Source of the DNA: Nothopassalora personata | Taxonomy: Eukaryota > Ascomycota > Dothideomycetes > Mycosphaerellales > Mycosphaerellaceae | Assembly (NCBI GenBank): GCA_033816765.1 | Contig: CM066292.1 | Coordinates: forward strand, 2,418,001 to 2,482,000 | DNA length: 64,000 nucleotides | Reading direction: 5' to 3' | In this document: piece by piece, positions 36,300-48,213 of the stretch | How the letters are laid out: each line of letters begins with the position of its first letter | How positions within the stretch are numbered: position 1 is the first letter of the stretch | Translations under genes and position numbers: made by a program | The notes under the pieces: model-generated | Databases searched by the model: none | What the model was told of the DNA's origin: nothing | What the model saw: the letters and a program-made list of their open reading frames with translations, nothing else

Positions 36300-39119
36300 T
36301 CTACTTATTCTTACACAACTCCTTTATCTAGACCTACTCGTTATCGTAGCTAACACTAGTCTTATTTAACGCGTCCCTAAGTAGCTAGCTAGTAAAGTTC
36401 CTATAGTAGTTACGGAAGAAGCTCTTATTACGCCCTTCGCTTATAAAGCACATCTACTCGAGAGTAGTAACTAAGCTAAGCTACTTATCTATTAATTTTA
36501 TAGCTCAGACGCGCTAATTATGTATCTTCTTATAGAAGAGCTCCGAGTCTAGGCGGACCGTAGCATTAAGCTACCTTCTAGCATTAAGGATGACTTCGTT
36601 ATCGTTCTAAGACTTTAAACCCGCTAGGGCATCGGATAGAGGGCTAATGCTACTAAGGTGTACGGCCGTAGGGAAAGGATAGCTAGGTACTAGGCGTTAT
36701 TACTTAAACCCTACAGCGCTCTTACTCGGCGTCTTAAAGTTACGATAGAGGTCTATTACCTAGTGTATGCTCTAGCTTCGCTAGAGTTTAAGATAGTTAT
36801 CGTCGCGGATCTCGATAAAGTAAGGGTTAATCTAATATAGCGTCTTCTTATGTACGACCTACCTTATTAGAACGCCTATAGTAGTTACCCGCATTTACCT
36901 AGCGCTTAGATCCTCTCTAAACTAGCTAATGCTGTTTTTACTTAGGTAATTCTAAACCCTAACCGAGAAGAAACGCTTAAATCGGCCGTCTTCTATATAG
37001 TCGTTATTCCGGCACTACTAGATAAACTCTATAGTATTCTCTTACTTATAAAAACCGTGTAAAAACTCCGGCCTACTAGTGCCCTCTAAGTTAAGAGAGT
37101 ATAGCATGTTAAGCCGGTTACTAGTCTAGTAGTTTTCAATTTCGAGGTTTAAGTCGACCCTAGTATACTGTACTATAGCGTTCGTATTACCCCCCTAATA
37201 AGCCCTATTAAAGCTAAAAATCGTAGGCCTAAGGAAGGAGATAAACCGAGTGTAGTGTTAAGGGTATAGCGCTACTTATAAGAGCTATAGCCCGGGGTCT
37301 TATCGCATAATCTGTTAGCTTAGAGAATACTATATATTCTAGTAGACGCCGCCGTTACTAACCTTATTCAATTCTCGTAGGTACTATCGGTACACGTCGA
37401 ATTCTCGACTTATTATTTCTCTAACCGTTTTAACCCGCGGTGCTAGTTTAGCGTTATTGTACTAGTATAGTATGTTACTATTAATGTAGGTACCGGTACT
37501 ATTAAGGTCGGCTTAGTTAGCTTTATTAATGCCGAATTTATCGAGGATCTAGTTATAGTTAGTATACGTAACGATACTACTCGTAGTACCGACTTTACCT
37601 CGAACGCGGAGGCAGCTAAGCGGGTTAATAGTCTTCTAACTACGCTTATTAGGGCAAAACCACGACCCATTTTTCACCTTAATAGCTAAAAAACTCTTGC
37701 CTTTAAAGAGCTAGTCTTAGACCTTAAGCGTACGCTCACATAGGGTATTAGCGGTAATACCGGAATTCGTAACGAAGTAGAGAGCCTTATAGTAGAAATC
37801 TCGAATATGCTAATCGCACATTATAGCGCTAACCTTACTATTCCTCTTAAGAACCTACGAGATAGCATGTTCGAGTATCTTAAGGCCCGCTATCTAGTAC
37901 TTAGGTAGCTAGTTAATGCTATCTACGTTAATCGAGTTTCTAAACTTAACGCTATAGTACCGCTTATTATAGGTACAGTTAGCGCGCTTAATCCGGAGGG
38001 CCTCGTCTTCTTATAGGATCTAATCCTTAAAGACTAATACATCCCCAATTATAGCCGAAGGTAACATAGTAAGTATCGGATTACTATTCTTAGTTAAGGC
38101 CGGAGTAGATCGTAGGGTACTAACCGGTATACCTAGCGGACTGCCCTTACGTATAGGTGCGCCGTCTAGCGTTCGGTTAGGCGAGGATCGAGTAGGCGTA
38201 GTTATACCCTTACCTATACTCTCGCCTATGCGGAGCTACTTAAGTCGACTCGACTTACGACCGCCTCTCGATAGAACTATAGGCTAGGTAGAGGCTAGTA
38301 GTAGAGTTAGCGTAGTACTCTTTATACGTCCTTTACCTTTACTACCCGGTAGTAGCTAAGGCTATTGCTAGCTAGATAGTCTAGGTTAATCTATACTATG
38401 CTCTAGTAACGCGGACTTCTTAGTAATAGTACCCTCTATAAAGTATAGAAGGCTATCCTTATAGACGGCTAGGCGGTGTCTTCTAATAATCTCCCTACTC
38501 TTAGCCGACTACGGATTAATGCTACGTGCTTTAGCCTCCCTATCGCACCGGGTAAGATTACTAGGCTCTAGAACTCGCTTACGATCTATGCCCTTGCGGC
38601 CGATCCTTATACGCTAGATTAGTACCCTCTAAATTCTACTAATAGCCCTACTGTAATCTAGGTACTTGTTAATGAAGGCCGTGAACTAGCGGCGCCTGCT
38701 ATTAGTACTATAAAGCTCGGAGATAACGCGTCGATTAAGAATCTTATTATCTATCTACTATAGCTAGTAGCGGGTAAGCGTAGCTCGAAGAGTCTTCTTA
38801 CGATTACGAATCTCTAAACCGGTCTTACGAATCTTGCCGACGATAGGAAACAAGACATCGAGCTTCTTATTACTAAGGAATTTATCCTAGTAGCTCTTAC
38901 CTATGCCGTTCTTAACTTCCTTAAAAAATAGATTAACCTAGACGGAGTAGTCTTCGAATACCTTCTCGAAGCCCTTATAGAAGTCCTTTAACACCTTAAC
39001 CCGCTTCTAAGGACTAAGCTCTCGGAACATAACATTAGCGGCGGACTTCGGCGTGTTCGTGTTAGTAAGGACATGCTTAACGTTGTCCGGTAGACGAAGG
39101 GACTCGAATAAGGTCTAAG

Positions 39120-39280
39120 TGTCACGGTTTACCTTTGCACAGACGCACTTCGGTGTCACGTGACCTCGGGCCCGATCTTATCACGCGCTTCTCGCGACTT
39201 CTTACTTCTCTTCTTCGTAGAACTTACTCGATACTAAGGCTAATACACGTTTGCGCCCTGTTGCTGTCTTGTCCGTGTCA
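39120..39280 (+). repeat. TRIM 5' LTR (161 bp)
   Basis: Identical to 39347-39507 at every base. No TGG-type primer site follows; the next bases are TTTATATACCCC. Confidence 0.9.
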
Positions 39281-39346
39281 TTTATATACCCCATTGCGAT
39301 TGATTCACGCGTACGAGGGCGTACGGCGGTTTGAGAGGGGGGGTGG

Positions 39347-39507
39347 TGTCACGGTTTACCTTTGCACAGACGCACTTCGGTGTCACGTGACCTCGGGCCC
39401 GATCTTATCACGCGCTTCTCGCGACTTCTTACTTCTCTTCTTCGTAGAACTTACTCGATACTAAGGCTAATACACGTTTGCGCCCTGTTGCTGTCTTGTC
39501 CGTGTCA
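39347..39507 (+). repeat. TRIM 3' LTR (161 bp)
   Basis: Identical to the 5' copy and preceded by the polypurine tract. Confidence 0.9.
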
Positions 39508-40053
39508 CTAAGGTAGGCGGGTAAGCCTAGTAATAGTACTAGTAAGCGCTATGCTCGAGCTAGCCGGGCGTAACGAAGGACTAGCTAAAGCTATAATAAC
39601 TAGGATTTGCTAGTAGTAAGATCGTAAGAGTTAGCTATCTCGTAGTACTACTCTAGAGTGTTAGTAAGCTTTAAAAGCTTAATGTCGGAGTAGGGGCTTT
39701 AAAGAAGGTTAAGGTCGTAAAGAGAGAGGCTAAAGAACCGTCTAATGTATATAGTAGTAGTAGATAGATATGTTAGTAGTTAGTATTAGTATTAGTTATC
39801 GGTAAGGATGTGCTAGTATTTAAAGAAAAAAGAGGAAGTAGTAGGTAGAGAGCTACGCTTAAGTATACCTCTTAGCGTATGTCCCTATAACCGTTATAAG
39901 GTAGTAGTACTAAGAAAGGTCTTATAAGTAGTAAGAGCAGTACTATTAAGGTTACACTAAAGGTCCGATAACCCTACATATAACCGAAAACTAGTGCTAG
40001 TAACTACCTAGGTAAGCATTTAATAGAGGCATACTACACTGTTACGTAATCCA

Positions 40054-40079
40054 ATTTACCGGTCCCGGGACCGGTAAAT
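40054..40079. repeat. 26-bp palindrome, F2 pol/ORF3 boundary
   Basis: Perfect copy of the 8051-8076 palindrome at the equivalent position of F2, between the end of pol and the start of ORF3. Confidence 0.9.
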
Positions 40080-40209
40080 GTAACTCTACTAACTAAGGTC
40101 TAACTAAGGTAAGAACACCCTATAAAGTAATGTCTAGATAACCGAATTAGCTTAATAAACTAAAGGGTATACGCAATATATGCCTAAGGGAAGTGAACTC
40201 CGTACGCTA

Positions 40210-41159
40210 TTGCTAACTAATTAGTTCTTAGCCTCGATCCTACTAAACTGTAAAATTTCGGCTGTAGAAAGGTTATAAGGCCTAACCTATAGCTTCTTAG
40301 ATTCCGGTTTAGGATCCGATCCCCTTTCGTTAACTCCTACAGGTAGCACGTCTTTGTCGGCAATAGGCTCGATCTCGTTCGAATTACTACTATCTTTGCT
40401 ATTAGCGACGCTATTAGCGACTTCTCCCTCCCCTATTACGAGATCGATCCTATTATCTAAGCTTAGTACTCCTATGTTATCCGGGCGAAGCTCTAGGACT
40501 AGCTTAAGGTTTTCTCGTACCTAAACGCCCTTTATTAGCGTGCTATTAAGTTCCTTAAGAATATAGGTACTAAACTCCCTAGAGACACTAGACACCCGAT
40601 ATAGACCTTACTATCGGTAACCGATCTTACGTAAGAAGTTATCCTTATATAGCTTATCGAACCTTATAATAAGGTCGCCCTTCTAGAAACTAATAAAGTT
40701 AACATTCCGGTAAGAATTAAAGTAGTCCTTACTAAGTTCTCTTAGTCGCTTCCTTCGAGTATGTAGCTCTTCTAAACTAAGGTCTCGAGCCTAGAGTTAA
40801 CGCGTACGTATAGTAAGTAGGTCCTTAGTCGTTCTTACCGATCCCTATTAATAATTCGCCTACGTCGGGTACTTAACCTCAATTGGTAGAATCGTGCGAT
40901 AGCTATATAGGACCTAAGCTAGCGTTATTCTAGTAGTACGATAGGTCGTAGTCCTATTAGCCTATAATATAGCGGGTAGCTATTACTCCTATCCGCGGTA
41001 TATATTCCTTATAAGCTTTACTAACGCTATAAGAATCGGACGGTGTCTAACCTCGACCGGAGTATTAGACTACGGATAGTACGGTAATATTCGGATCCTC
41101 CGAATACTAAGTCCTACGAGTAACCGCTTAACCTTAGCTACATAAACCGTAGCGTTATT
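40210..41159 (-). pseudogene. F2 integrase C-terminal part
   Basis: Minus-strand end of F pol, collinear with 8215-9145 of F1. It holds the integrase C-terminal region and a hydrophilic tail near 40330-40460 with one extra short repeat (GCGACGCTATTA) relative to F1. Separated from the rest of pol by H2. Confidence 0.7.
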
Positions 41160-41476
41160 TGTTACGGTTCAATTCGTAGAGAACCTACGACTACTTATTT
41201 AGCGAAACGGAGCGCTAAGGAAGACGACGGAGCCGATCTGTTTCGGTACGACCGGTCTAATCGGACTACTCGTGATTAATCTACTTAGTCTAATTAGTTA
41301 CGCTAAGACATAGCACTATATAGACGACGCTTCTTTACGAGTAGATAGGAGCCTTGTGCTTAACTTATTTTAAGTATATACTATATACTATTTAGAACTA
41401 CTACCTTCTTAACGAGTCTAAGACATCTCTATAAAGATCTAAGCCTAGTTAGGATAACGTATAGCGGTTCCTAATA
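41160..41476 (+). repeat. H2 5' LTR (317 bp)
   Basis: Starts TGTTACGGTTC and ends CCTAATA. The R-U5 half matches the H1 LTR, but the U3 half is unrelated and lacks the 27-bp repeats. Confidence 0.88.
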
Positions 41477-41712
41477 ACTTTAAGCACTACTACTAGAGCC
41501 CTTTATATATATCTAGGAGAGACGCTACCCGGAGTCCGTTACGATAATAGCTATAGTTAACTAGCATTACGGAACGAATAAGCGAAATGTCAATTACTAG
41601 AAGCGGAAAACGATTAACACCCTCTATAAGCTCGAACAGTATATACGAGTATACTAAGGCACCTAAAGTGTCGCTACCGGAGACGTTCGATAGAACATAA
41701 GGGAAGCTAGAG

Positions 41713-41909
41713 TGTTAAGGGGATGTCGCAATGTATAGCACGCCCACGACCTGCCAGTCGTAGATGAACTAATTCTTGCCTTTTGTTCAAGACGCATCGC
41801 GCGTCGCAAGGTGTACTCATGCGTGTCACGTGCGGCTTGGCAGCCGGTCGCGACCGCATGTCACATGCAAGGCCACATGTAGGGGTTAGCCACTGGGCTG
41901 CCCCTTACA
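41713..41909 (-). repeat. solo LTR related to family I, nearly free of RIP
   Basis: 197 bp starting TGTTAAGG and ending CCTTACA, flanked by TAGAG (41708-41712 and 41910-41914). In I2 orientation it aligns with the I LTR from ATGTCGCAATG on: CAATG here is TAATA there, AGCACGCCCACGACC is AGTACGCCTACGATC. It keeps ordinary CpA and TpG. The first about 18 bp differ from I1/I2, so it belongs to a sister subfamily. Confidence 0.85.
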
Positions 41910-42012
41910 TAGAGGCTTTTTAGCTGTAGGTTTAGCTATACCTCTACTTTAACGCCTAATAGTTTAATAGCGAGGCCTCTAAGGTCTTACACGCCGTATC
42001 CTTCCTAAGAGG

Positions 42013-42487
42013 TAGAGCAGCCCGAGGATTCCGACTATATCTTAAAGACTAGCTTAATAACTAGGACGAAGGAGACAACCCGAAGACGGAAACCCGGAAG
42101 ATATTTACCGACTATAATAAGTTCTGTTAAGTTAAGACCTAATAGGATACGTAGTTAGTAGCGGAGTGGAGTAAGAGATTAATCTTCAACTAGCTAATAG
42201 CTATAGGGCATGTAGCAATATATTAGGAACCAATGTGTTAATTGTGTTAGATGTCTATCTAAGCTAAAGGGGAGAGAAGGTGTCTTCCGATAAGCTAAGT
42301 TATCGTAGATGCCTTAGGCTATTAGATCACAACCTAACTATTAGCTCCCCTTAAGATGCTACATCTTAACAAGTTCGAGATTAAACTAAACGACCTATAC
42401 GGGATACCTAACGAAGAGGTTTATACCGATAGACATATCCGATAACTCCGACAAAACACCTTAGTTACGGTTTATGTCTCTAAGTTC
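42013..42487. repeat. 475-bp tandem duplication unit of H2 gag with solo LTR
   Basis: Gag sequence X (42013-42124), a copia LTR and gag sequence Y (42372-42487) form unit one. Unit two starts at 42488 with X again (42488-42599), then the complete copia, then Y again from 48214. Both LTR insertions have the same target AGTTC, so one insertion event was duplicated with its flanks. Confidence 0.85.
42125..42371 (-). repeat. solo copia LTR in the duplicated unit
   Basis: 247 bp, flanked by AGTTC (42120-42124 and 42372-42376), the same target as the complete copia at 42600. Confidence 0.92.
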
Positions 42488-42599
42488 TAGAGTAGCCCGA
42501 GGATTCCGACTATATCTTAAAGACTAGCTTAATAACTAGGACGAAGGAGACAACCCGAAGACGGAAACCCGGAAGATATTTACCGACTGTAATAAGTTC

Positions 42600-42846
42600 T
42601 GTTAAGTTAAGACCTAATAGGATACGTAGTTAGTAGCGGAGTGGAGTAAGAGATTAATCTTGAACTAGCTAATAGCCACAGGGCATACAGTAATATATTA
42701 GGAACTAATGTGTTGATTGTGTTAGATGTCTATCTAAGCTAAAGGGGAGAGAAGGTGTCTTCCGACAAGCTAAGTCATCGTGGATGCCTTAGGCTATTAG
42801 ATTACAACCTAACTGTTAGCTCCCCTTAAGATGCTACATCTTAACA
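42600..42846 (-). repeat. copia 3' LTR (247 bp)
   Basis: TGTTAAG to CTTAACA, one of five copies in the window. Confidence 0.92.
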
Positions 42847-45800
42847 CTCCTACTTATCTTATATAGGAGGTCACAGTCTACTCTTCTCCTATTAGTAGTA
42901 TTTAGACCTCTATAACAGGTTAAGCTAGCTTACAAACCTCTAGAAGTGTAGACTAGTCTTTAGCTTTATAAACCTATCTATAACTATCTTAGATGTTAGG
43001 GTGTACTTAATAGCAATAAGCCTTCTCTACTAAAGTTTCCTAACAGCATTGTAGGCAATGTTAATGTGCTTTAACTTGTTATAAATATATACATCCCTTA
43101 CTAGGGTAAGGGCAGCTTAGTTGTTACCTCTTAATTAGACTAGTCTTAAGCTTAACATAGTCTCCTAGTTTCTAGTGATCCTTAGTTAATAGGAACAGTC
43201 TCCTACTAACTCTAGACAGTCTATCTCCCTTAGTAGTGAAGCTAGGAATTGGGATTGCTTTACACATGCATTCATAGCTATATATTTAGCTTCTATTGTA
43301 GATGTTGCTATAGACTTTTGCTTCTTGCTTATCTAGGAGACTAGTGCCCTATAGAGGAAGAAGACATACCTAAGGATAGAGACTCTGTCTGTTTTGTCTA
43401 TTGCATAATTAGAGTTATAGTATCTAACTAGGCATCCTTCTCTATGCCTAGAGAAGACAAGGCTAAGATTAGGATATAACCTTAGATATCTTGTAATCTT
43501 CTTTAAAGCCTTTATATAGTAGGTGGATAGGTTACTTATAAATAAGCTTATCCTTCCTAGGGCAAAAGCAATGTCTAGCCTTGTAATTGTTACTAGCTAT
43601 ATCTATATACTATTAATACTCTAGTACTCTGCCTTGTCACACCTCTTATCTATGTAGCTTAAAGGTTTAAGAGCCTTATAGCTGTCTATAGGTAAGTGTG
43701 TAGGTGCTGCCTTCTTATAGTTTATCCCTATCTTAGTAAGGTTGTCCCTAATAAAGTGTCCCTAGTTAAGTTTTAGGATTCCTCTCCTCCTGTCCCTTAT
43801 AACTCTTATACTAAGGATCTTTTTAGGTTTACTAAGATCTTTAATCTTAAAGACTTTACTAAGTTCTCTTTTAAACTAGAGAACATCTATTAACTTTAGT
43901 ATAGCAATTAGAATGTTATCTACATATATAAGAATTATAATCTCTTTTTCCTTATAAATAAGTAGGTATAGATCTACCTCTAACTGTGTAAATCCAATCT
44001 CTCTAAGCTTTGACATATAGAGTTAATTCTAATCTCTAGCTGCTTGCTTAAGTCTATACAAGCTTTTAAGGATCTTGAACACTATGTTTAGTAGAAGCTT
44101 AACTCCTAGTAGTAGTAATATAAAGATGTCTTTATAGAGGGTGCTTTCTATAAACGTATTGTTTACATCCACTTAGTAAAGATAGAGATCCTTCTTGCAC
44201 ACAATAGCTATAAATACCCTAAGGGTGTCCTGTCTAACTATAGGCGCAAATGTCTCTATAAAGTTAACACTAAACTTCTATAAAAAGCCCCTTATAACTA
44301 GCCTAGCCTTGAACTTTTTAATGGCTTTACTAATGCTTCTTTTAACATTAAAGACCTATCTTGACGTAACTAAGTTTGCTCGTTTTAGTAGAACAGCATT
44401 CTCCTAGGTGTTATTGCTCTATAGAGCATCTAGCTCCTTCTAGATTGCTTCCTTCTAAAGGTGTCCCTATTTCTTGTTATTTATAGCATCCTTATAGGAC
44501 TTTAGAATTGGGATCTCTTACTTATATACAATGACTTCTATAGTTGCTATAAAGGCTATCTCCTTAACTTCTTCTAGGAATTTACTATCCTATAGTACTA
44601 AATCATCTACTAATTGCATAGCTATAAAGAAAGCTTAGTAGTAAGTAGCAAGGTTCTCTAAGAGGTCTATTACTTCTCCCACTTTAGTAGCTAGTTTAGG
44701 TATAGGGACTATAGATCTTAGGGCTTTCTATTTCTATTTATAGCCCTTAATATTATAGTTAGCCCTCCTCTTACTAAGGGATAATCTAAGAGTAGTTACT
44801 TATGTCCTAGTGACATTCTTTTCCTAGAGATCTAGTAAGCTTATCTTAATTAGCTTATCGATTTTCTAAAATTCCCCTATATTCTTTAGAGGCTAGGGAA
44901 GTTGCATAAACAGCTTTCTTAGCTAGGCTGTTACTAGGCTGCTCTACTGAATAATTAAATAGTGAACAGGTTGCTCTAAGGATATGTCCTTCCTTAGCCT
45001 CCCTAAGGGTCTCCTAGCTAGTGCATTGCTTAATAGATTTAATTTTGTAACATTAAGATCTATATTACCTCTAGGTTAGTCCTTAAAGAAGTCTATATAT
45101 ATGTATTGTTTTACAGCTTTTATATCTAGTTCCTAAAAGAGCTAGGCCTTAGCTGTGTTTTTAACGTATCTAACAAACACTGCTTCTTTGCCTCTATTTA
45201 TTAGTTTATTACTTCTTGCCTATTAAGGCTAGGATCTTGTGTCTATATAGATAATAGCTTTGTATCCCTAAACCTTCAAATAGTTAATAGTTGGCTTAAT
45301 ACCATTAAAGGCTTTATCTAGTGAAACCTTGAACCTATTATAGTCTAGACTATTTAGTAGTTTGTTCCTTATATAGGTTTGGGCTTCTAGTGCTTTAGGC
45401 TAGAATTCAATTAGCATCTTGGCCTCTTTAAGCATTGCCCTTATAGAGTCTTCTAAGGTTTGTATTAACCTTTTAACTAGTCTATTTTAGAGCGAGTTGT
45501 ATGCCTTGGTATGCTCTAGCCTAATTCCCAAATCCTTCTCCTACTACTTAACTAATGCAATAAGTTCCCTTACATTATTAAGCCTAACTGCTTTTAACTA
45601 TACTAATGATTTCCTCTCTACCTTAATCTTCTAGTTCTAGAGAGCAACTAGAGCATCTTCTCTTTTCTTAAGAGGATAGGTCTACTTTTTTCTAGAGAAG
45701 TTGTTAACAATCTTAAGCTAGTATTTGAACCCTAGCCTTAATATTAGCAGTAGACTACATATGTTAATAGATACAAGGGCAAGTCTTTTAGGTCTTCTCT

Positions 45801-47951
45801 TAGTAACTTTACCTTTATACTTCTTTATCTTTACTATTAAACATACTCTATACTAGTAGAAGCTATCCCTAGGAATAGGAATGGGTTCTTTTAAGTCTAT
45901 TACCTTATGAAGATTCTAGAGCAAGTTCTTCCTAAAGTGTGCAAATCTTCTATACTAAAGCTCCTACTGTTTTAGGTTAGTCTCTAATTTAGTAGTTATA
46001 AAGGCATTCTCTATTAGTAGTGCACATAATAAGTAATGTGCCCTTTCTTATAGTAGAGGAGAAATCTTATTAATAAATGGAACCCCCCTAAGAAGCCTTG
46101 TCTAGACAACAGTTTAGCTAGAGGGGGATATAAGAGAAAATGAAGGAGGTTAGACACTAAACTGCTTACTAAACTAGTTCTAAGAAACTAGGTTTACCCC
46201 TAGCTTAGGTATAAGTAGAATATCTTCTAAAACAACTTTCCTGCTAGATCTCCTACTTATCTCTATAGTCCTAATATAAGTAGCTAACAAATGCCTACCT
46301 CCTACTTTGATCTATTTCTTCTTTGTTAAGGGAGTTATAGATGTAAAGAGGCAGTTCTAGTTAGTTATATAGGATAAAGTATAAGAATTAAGTAACTACT
46401 CTAATAAGGGGAACTTGCCTTAGACTTCTGTAGTTAAGTGAGCTACTTTATTATACTTATTATTATTAGACATTGTCTTCTAGGATAAGTTGCATAAGTT
46501 AGGTAGCTCTTAGGTAGAGAAACCTTTCCTAGTCTTCCTTGTTTTAGAGGAAGGAGACTAGGCCTAGTTCTTCTAGAGTAATAGTATGTTAGAGCTAAGT
46601 TTCTTTACTATTTTCTTAAGTTCCTCTATAGAGGACTTCTCTCTTAGTGTTCTTCTTAAAGATGGTAGTAGAGATCTTCTCTTCTTAACATATGTTGCAT
46701 TCTAGGAGGATAGTGCTTAGGAATAAGATCCAAGGACCTTCTTTGCCTTAGAGAGACTAGGGCAGTCCTTAATAAGATAGTCCTTCTTATAGAGAAGGTA
46801 GGAAAGTAATCTTACCTAACCTAAGGGCCTAACCTAGGTACCTGCTATACTATACTTAGCCTTAGAGGGATTCAATCTGGCCTCTTAAGCCTTAAGGATC
46901 TTTAAGGTCCTTTTATAATCCATCTTTAGCTAAGCTATAATGGTATCCCTAGCTACATAGTAGTTAGGTAGCAGTGAGCTTAAAAGCTAGGTTATTCTTA
47001 TATTAGCTTTCCTATAGTACTAGCCCTCTAGGTCAAAATTAGCAATCCTCCTTCTAAGAGATACTAGGTGTGCCTATACAGATCTAATAGTGAACTCTTC
47101 ACTTATCTTAAAGTTCATAAACTGTTTTATAAGCTTATATACATAGGTTAGCAACACCTAGCTGTACTTGTTCTAGAGATACACCTATATCTTAGTAGCT
47201 TTTCTAGATTCGTAAGAGCCCTTAAGCTTAAATTCATCTTCTTCTATAATCCTACTTAGGATACTAAAGCAGTAAGCTACATTTTGTTTTGTCTATGTTA
47301 GTGTATTAAGAATCTCTTTAATCTTAGTCTCTTCCTAGAGTTTTAGGTTCTTGCCCTTAATGTTGTTAAATGACACTTCTAACAGGTTATCAATTGTAAA
47401 GAATGCTAACTAACTCTCTATCTTATATCTCTAAAGGTTGAACTATCTCTTCTAGTTGTCTCTCCTAAGAATTGGGATTTTAGTTCCCTTCTCTTCTCCT
47501 TTCTCTTAGTGTAAATCTATAATAAATTGAATGTAATAAAACAAGGTGTATATGCTTTAAGGTCGTAGCTTAGGTCCTGCTAAGGCTTTTGGTGTAGAAT
47601 AGTAAGGTTCGTAGGTATAGATACTAAGGCCTGCTTAGTAGGGTAAAGAAAGAGCGGTATAGTCTCGGAGCTAGGACATAGGTCTATCTCTCCTAGTAGA
47701 GTTCCAAATGACTTACTTAAAGTCCTTCTTAATAGTATCTCGATGCAGTTCTACCTATAGAGTGTCTTTAAGGTATTAGCTTATAGTAAGCCGCATAGAG
47801 TCCTTTTCTAGATTACCTATCACTTAGTATTAAACTAAGCTCCTTAATAGGATAGATAGGGTAGACTTCTACTTCCCAGATGTTTTCTGCTATAATAGTA
47901 AGGGATACAAGTAACCTGTACTAATATAGGTTGCTCTTACTCCTGTACAAA
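42847..47951 (-). pseudogene. copia gag-pol polyprotein, broken
   Basis: Minus strand. CCHC knuckle near 46770-46820 (reads Y-x2-Y-x4-Y-x4-C, ending KDCP). Integrase lies about 44900-45600. RT spans about 43450-44500, with catalytic Tyr-Val-Asp-Asn at 43915-43926 (from YVDD). RNase H at about 43000-43330 includes TSTIEAKYIAMNA, the copia RNase H block normally reading STEAEY. Stops are TAG/TAA, and single D-to-N or E-to-K changes fit RIP. No frame longer than about 70 codons remains open. Confidence 0.85.
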
Positions 47952-47966
47952 CCCGGGCTCATAACC
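47952..47966 (-). other. copia primer-binding site, intact
   Basis: Plus strand CCCGGGCTCATAACC equals the anticodon arm of initiator tRNA-Met. It abuts the 5' LTR with no gap. Confidence 0.75.
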
Positions 47967-48213
47967 TATTAAGTTAAGACCTAATAGGATACGTAGTTAG
48001 CAGCAGAGTAGAGTAAGAGATTAATCTTTAACTAGCTAATAGCTATAGGGCATGCAGCAATATATTAGGAACCAATGTGTTAATTGTGTTAGATGTCTAT
48101 CTAAGCTAAAGGGGAGAGAAGGTGTCTTCCGATAAGCTAAGTTATCGTGGATGCCTTAGGCTATTAGATCACAACCTAACTATTAGCTCCCCTTAAGATG
48201 CTACATCTTAACA
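47967..48213 (-). repeat. copia 5' LTR (247 bp)
   Basis: Starts TATTAAG (RIP form of TGTTAAG) and ends CTTAACA. Confidence 0.92.

Larger units (their letters stand above)
39120..39507 (+). mobile_element. TRIM-like miniature LTR retrotransposon, free of RIP
   Basis: Two identical 161-bp LTRs (39120-39280 and 39347-39507) beginning TGTCACGG and ending CCGTGTCA, an 8-bp terminal inverted repeat. Between them are 66 bp ending in the purine tract GAGAGGGGGGGTGGT directly before the second LTR. CTAAG flanks both sides (39115-39119 and 39508-39512). The tract sets the plus orientation. No coding capacity is needed or present; the long open frame across it is incidental. CpA and TpG are normal here, unlike all flanking DNA, so it arrived recently or is too short for RIP. 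It splits ORF3 of F2. Confidence 0.9.
36300..39690 (-). pseudogene. F ORF3: long unrecognised protein after pol
   Basis: About 1,000 codons on the minus strand once the 393-bp TRIM plus duplication is removed, in sense orientation after integrase, the place where env-like genes sit in some retroelements. The N-terminal half has a basic helical region (segments FYKGFEKVFEDYS and IGKSYQDKF near 38890-38990, then KIRKTGLEIRNRKK). A basic, low-complexity linker follows near 38130-38300. The C-terminal half is folded-looking, with WFCPNKRS near 37640, STGTYINSN near 37490 and FLHGFYK near 37060. No signal peptide or membrane segment is evident, so an envelope is not supported. I do not recognise a family. 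Stops are almost all TAG/TAA at expected Gln/Trp positions. Confidence 0.6.
42600..48213 (-). mobile_element. complete Ty1/Copia retrotransposon (5.6 kb)
   Basis: 247-bp LTRs at 42600-42846 and 47967-48213, flanked by AGTTC (42595-42599 and 48214-48218). Minus-strand order is gag, protease, integrase, RT, RNase H, the order that defines Copia. The tRNA-half primer site lies beside the 5' LTR. RIP is milder here than in the Gypsy elements. Confidence 0.92.

Noticed and set aside
37443..37670. 75-codon minus-strand open frame.
   Set aside because: Overlaps ORF3 in another frame; the ORF3 frame is coherent over 3 kb while this one ends quickly.
39135..39464. A 109-codon open frame across the TRIM.
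   Set aside because: It spans LTR, interior and LTR; it is open only because this DNA escaped RIP.
36300..39690. ORF3 as an envelope gene or as a Starship tyrosine recombinase.
   Set aside because: No signal peptide, membrane segment or recognisable recombinase motif seen; left as unrecognised.
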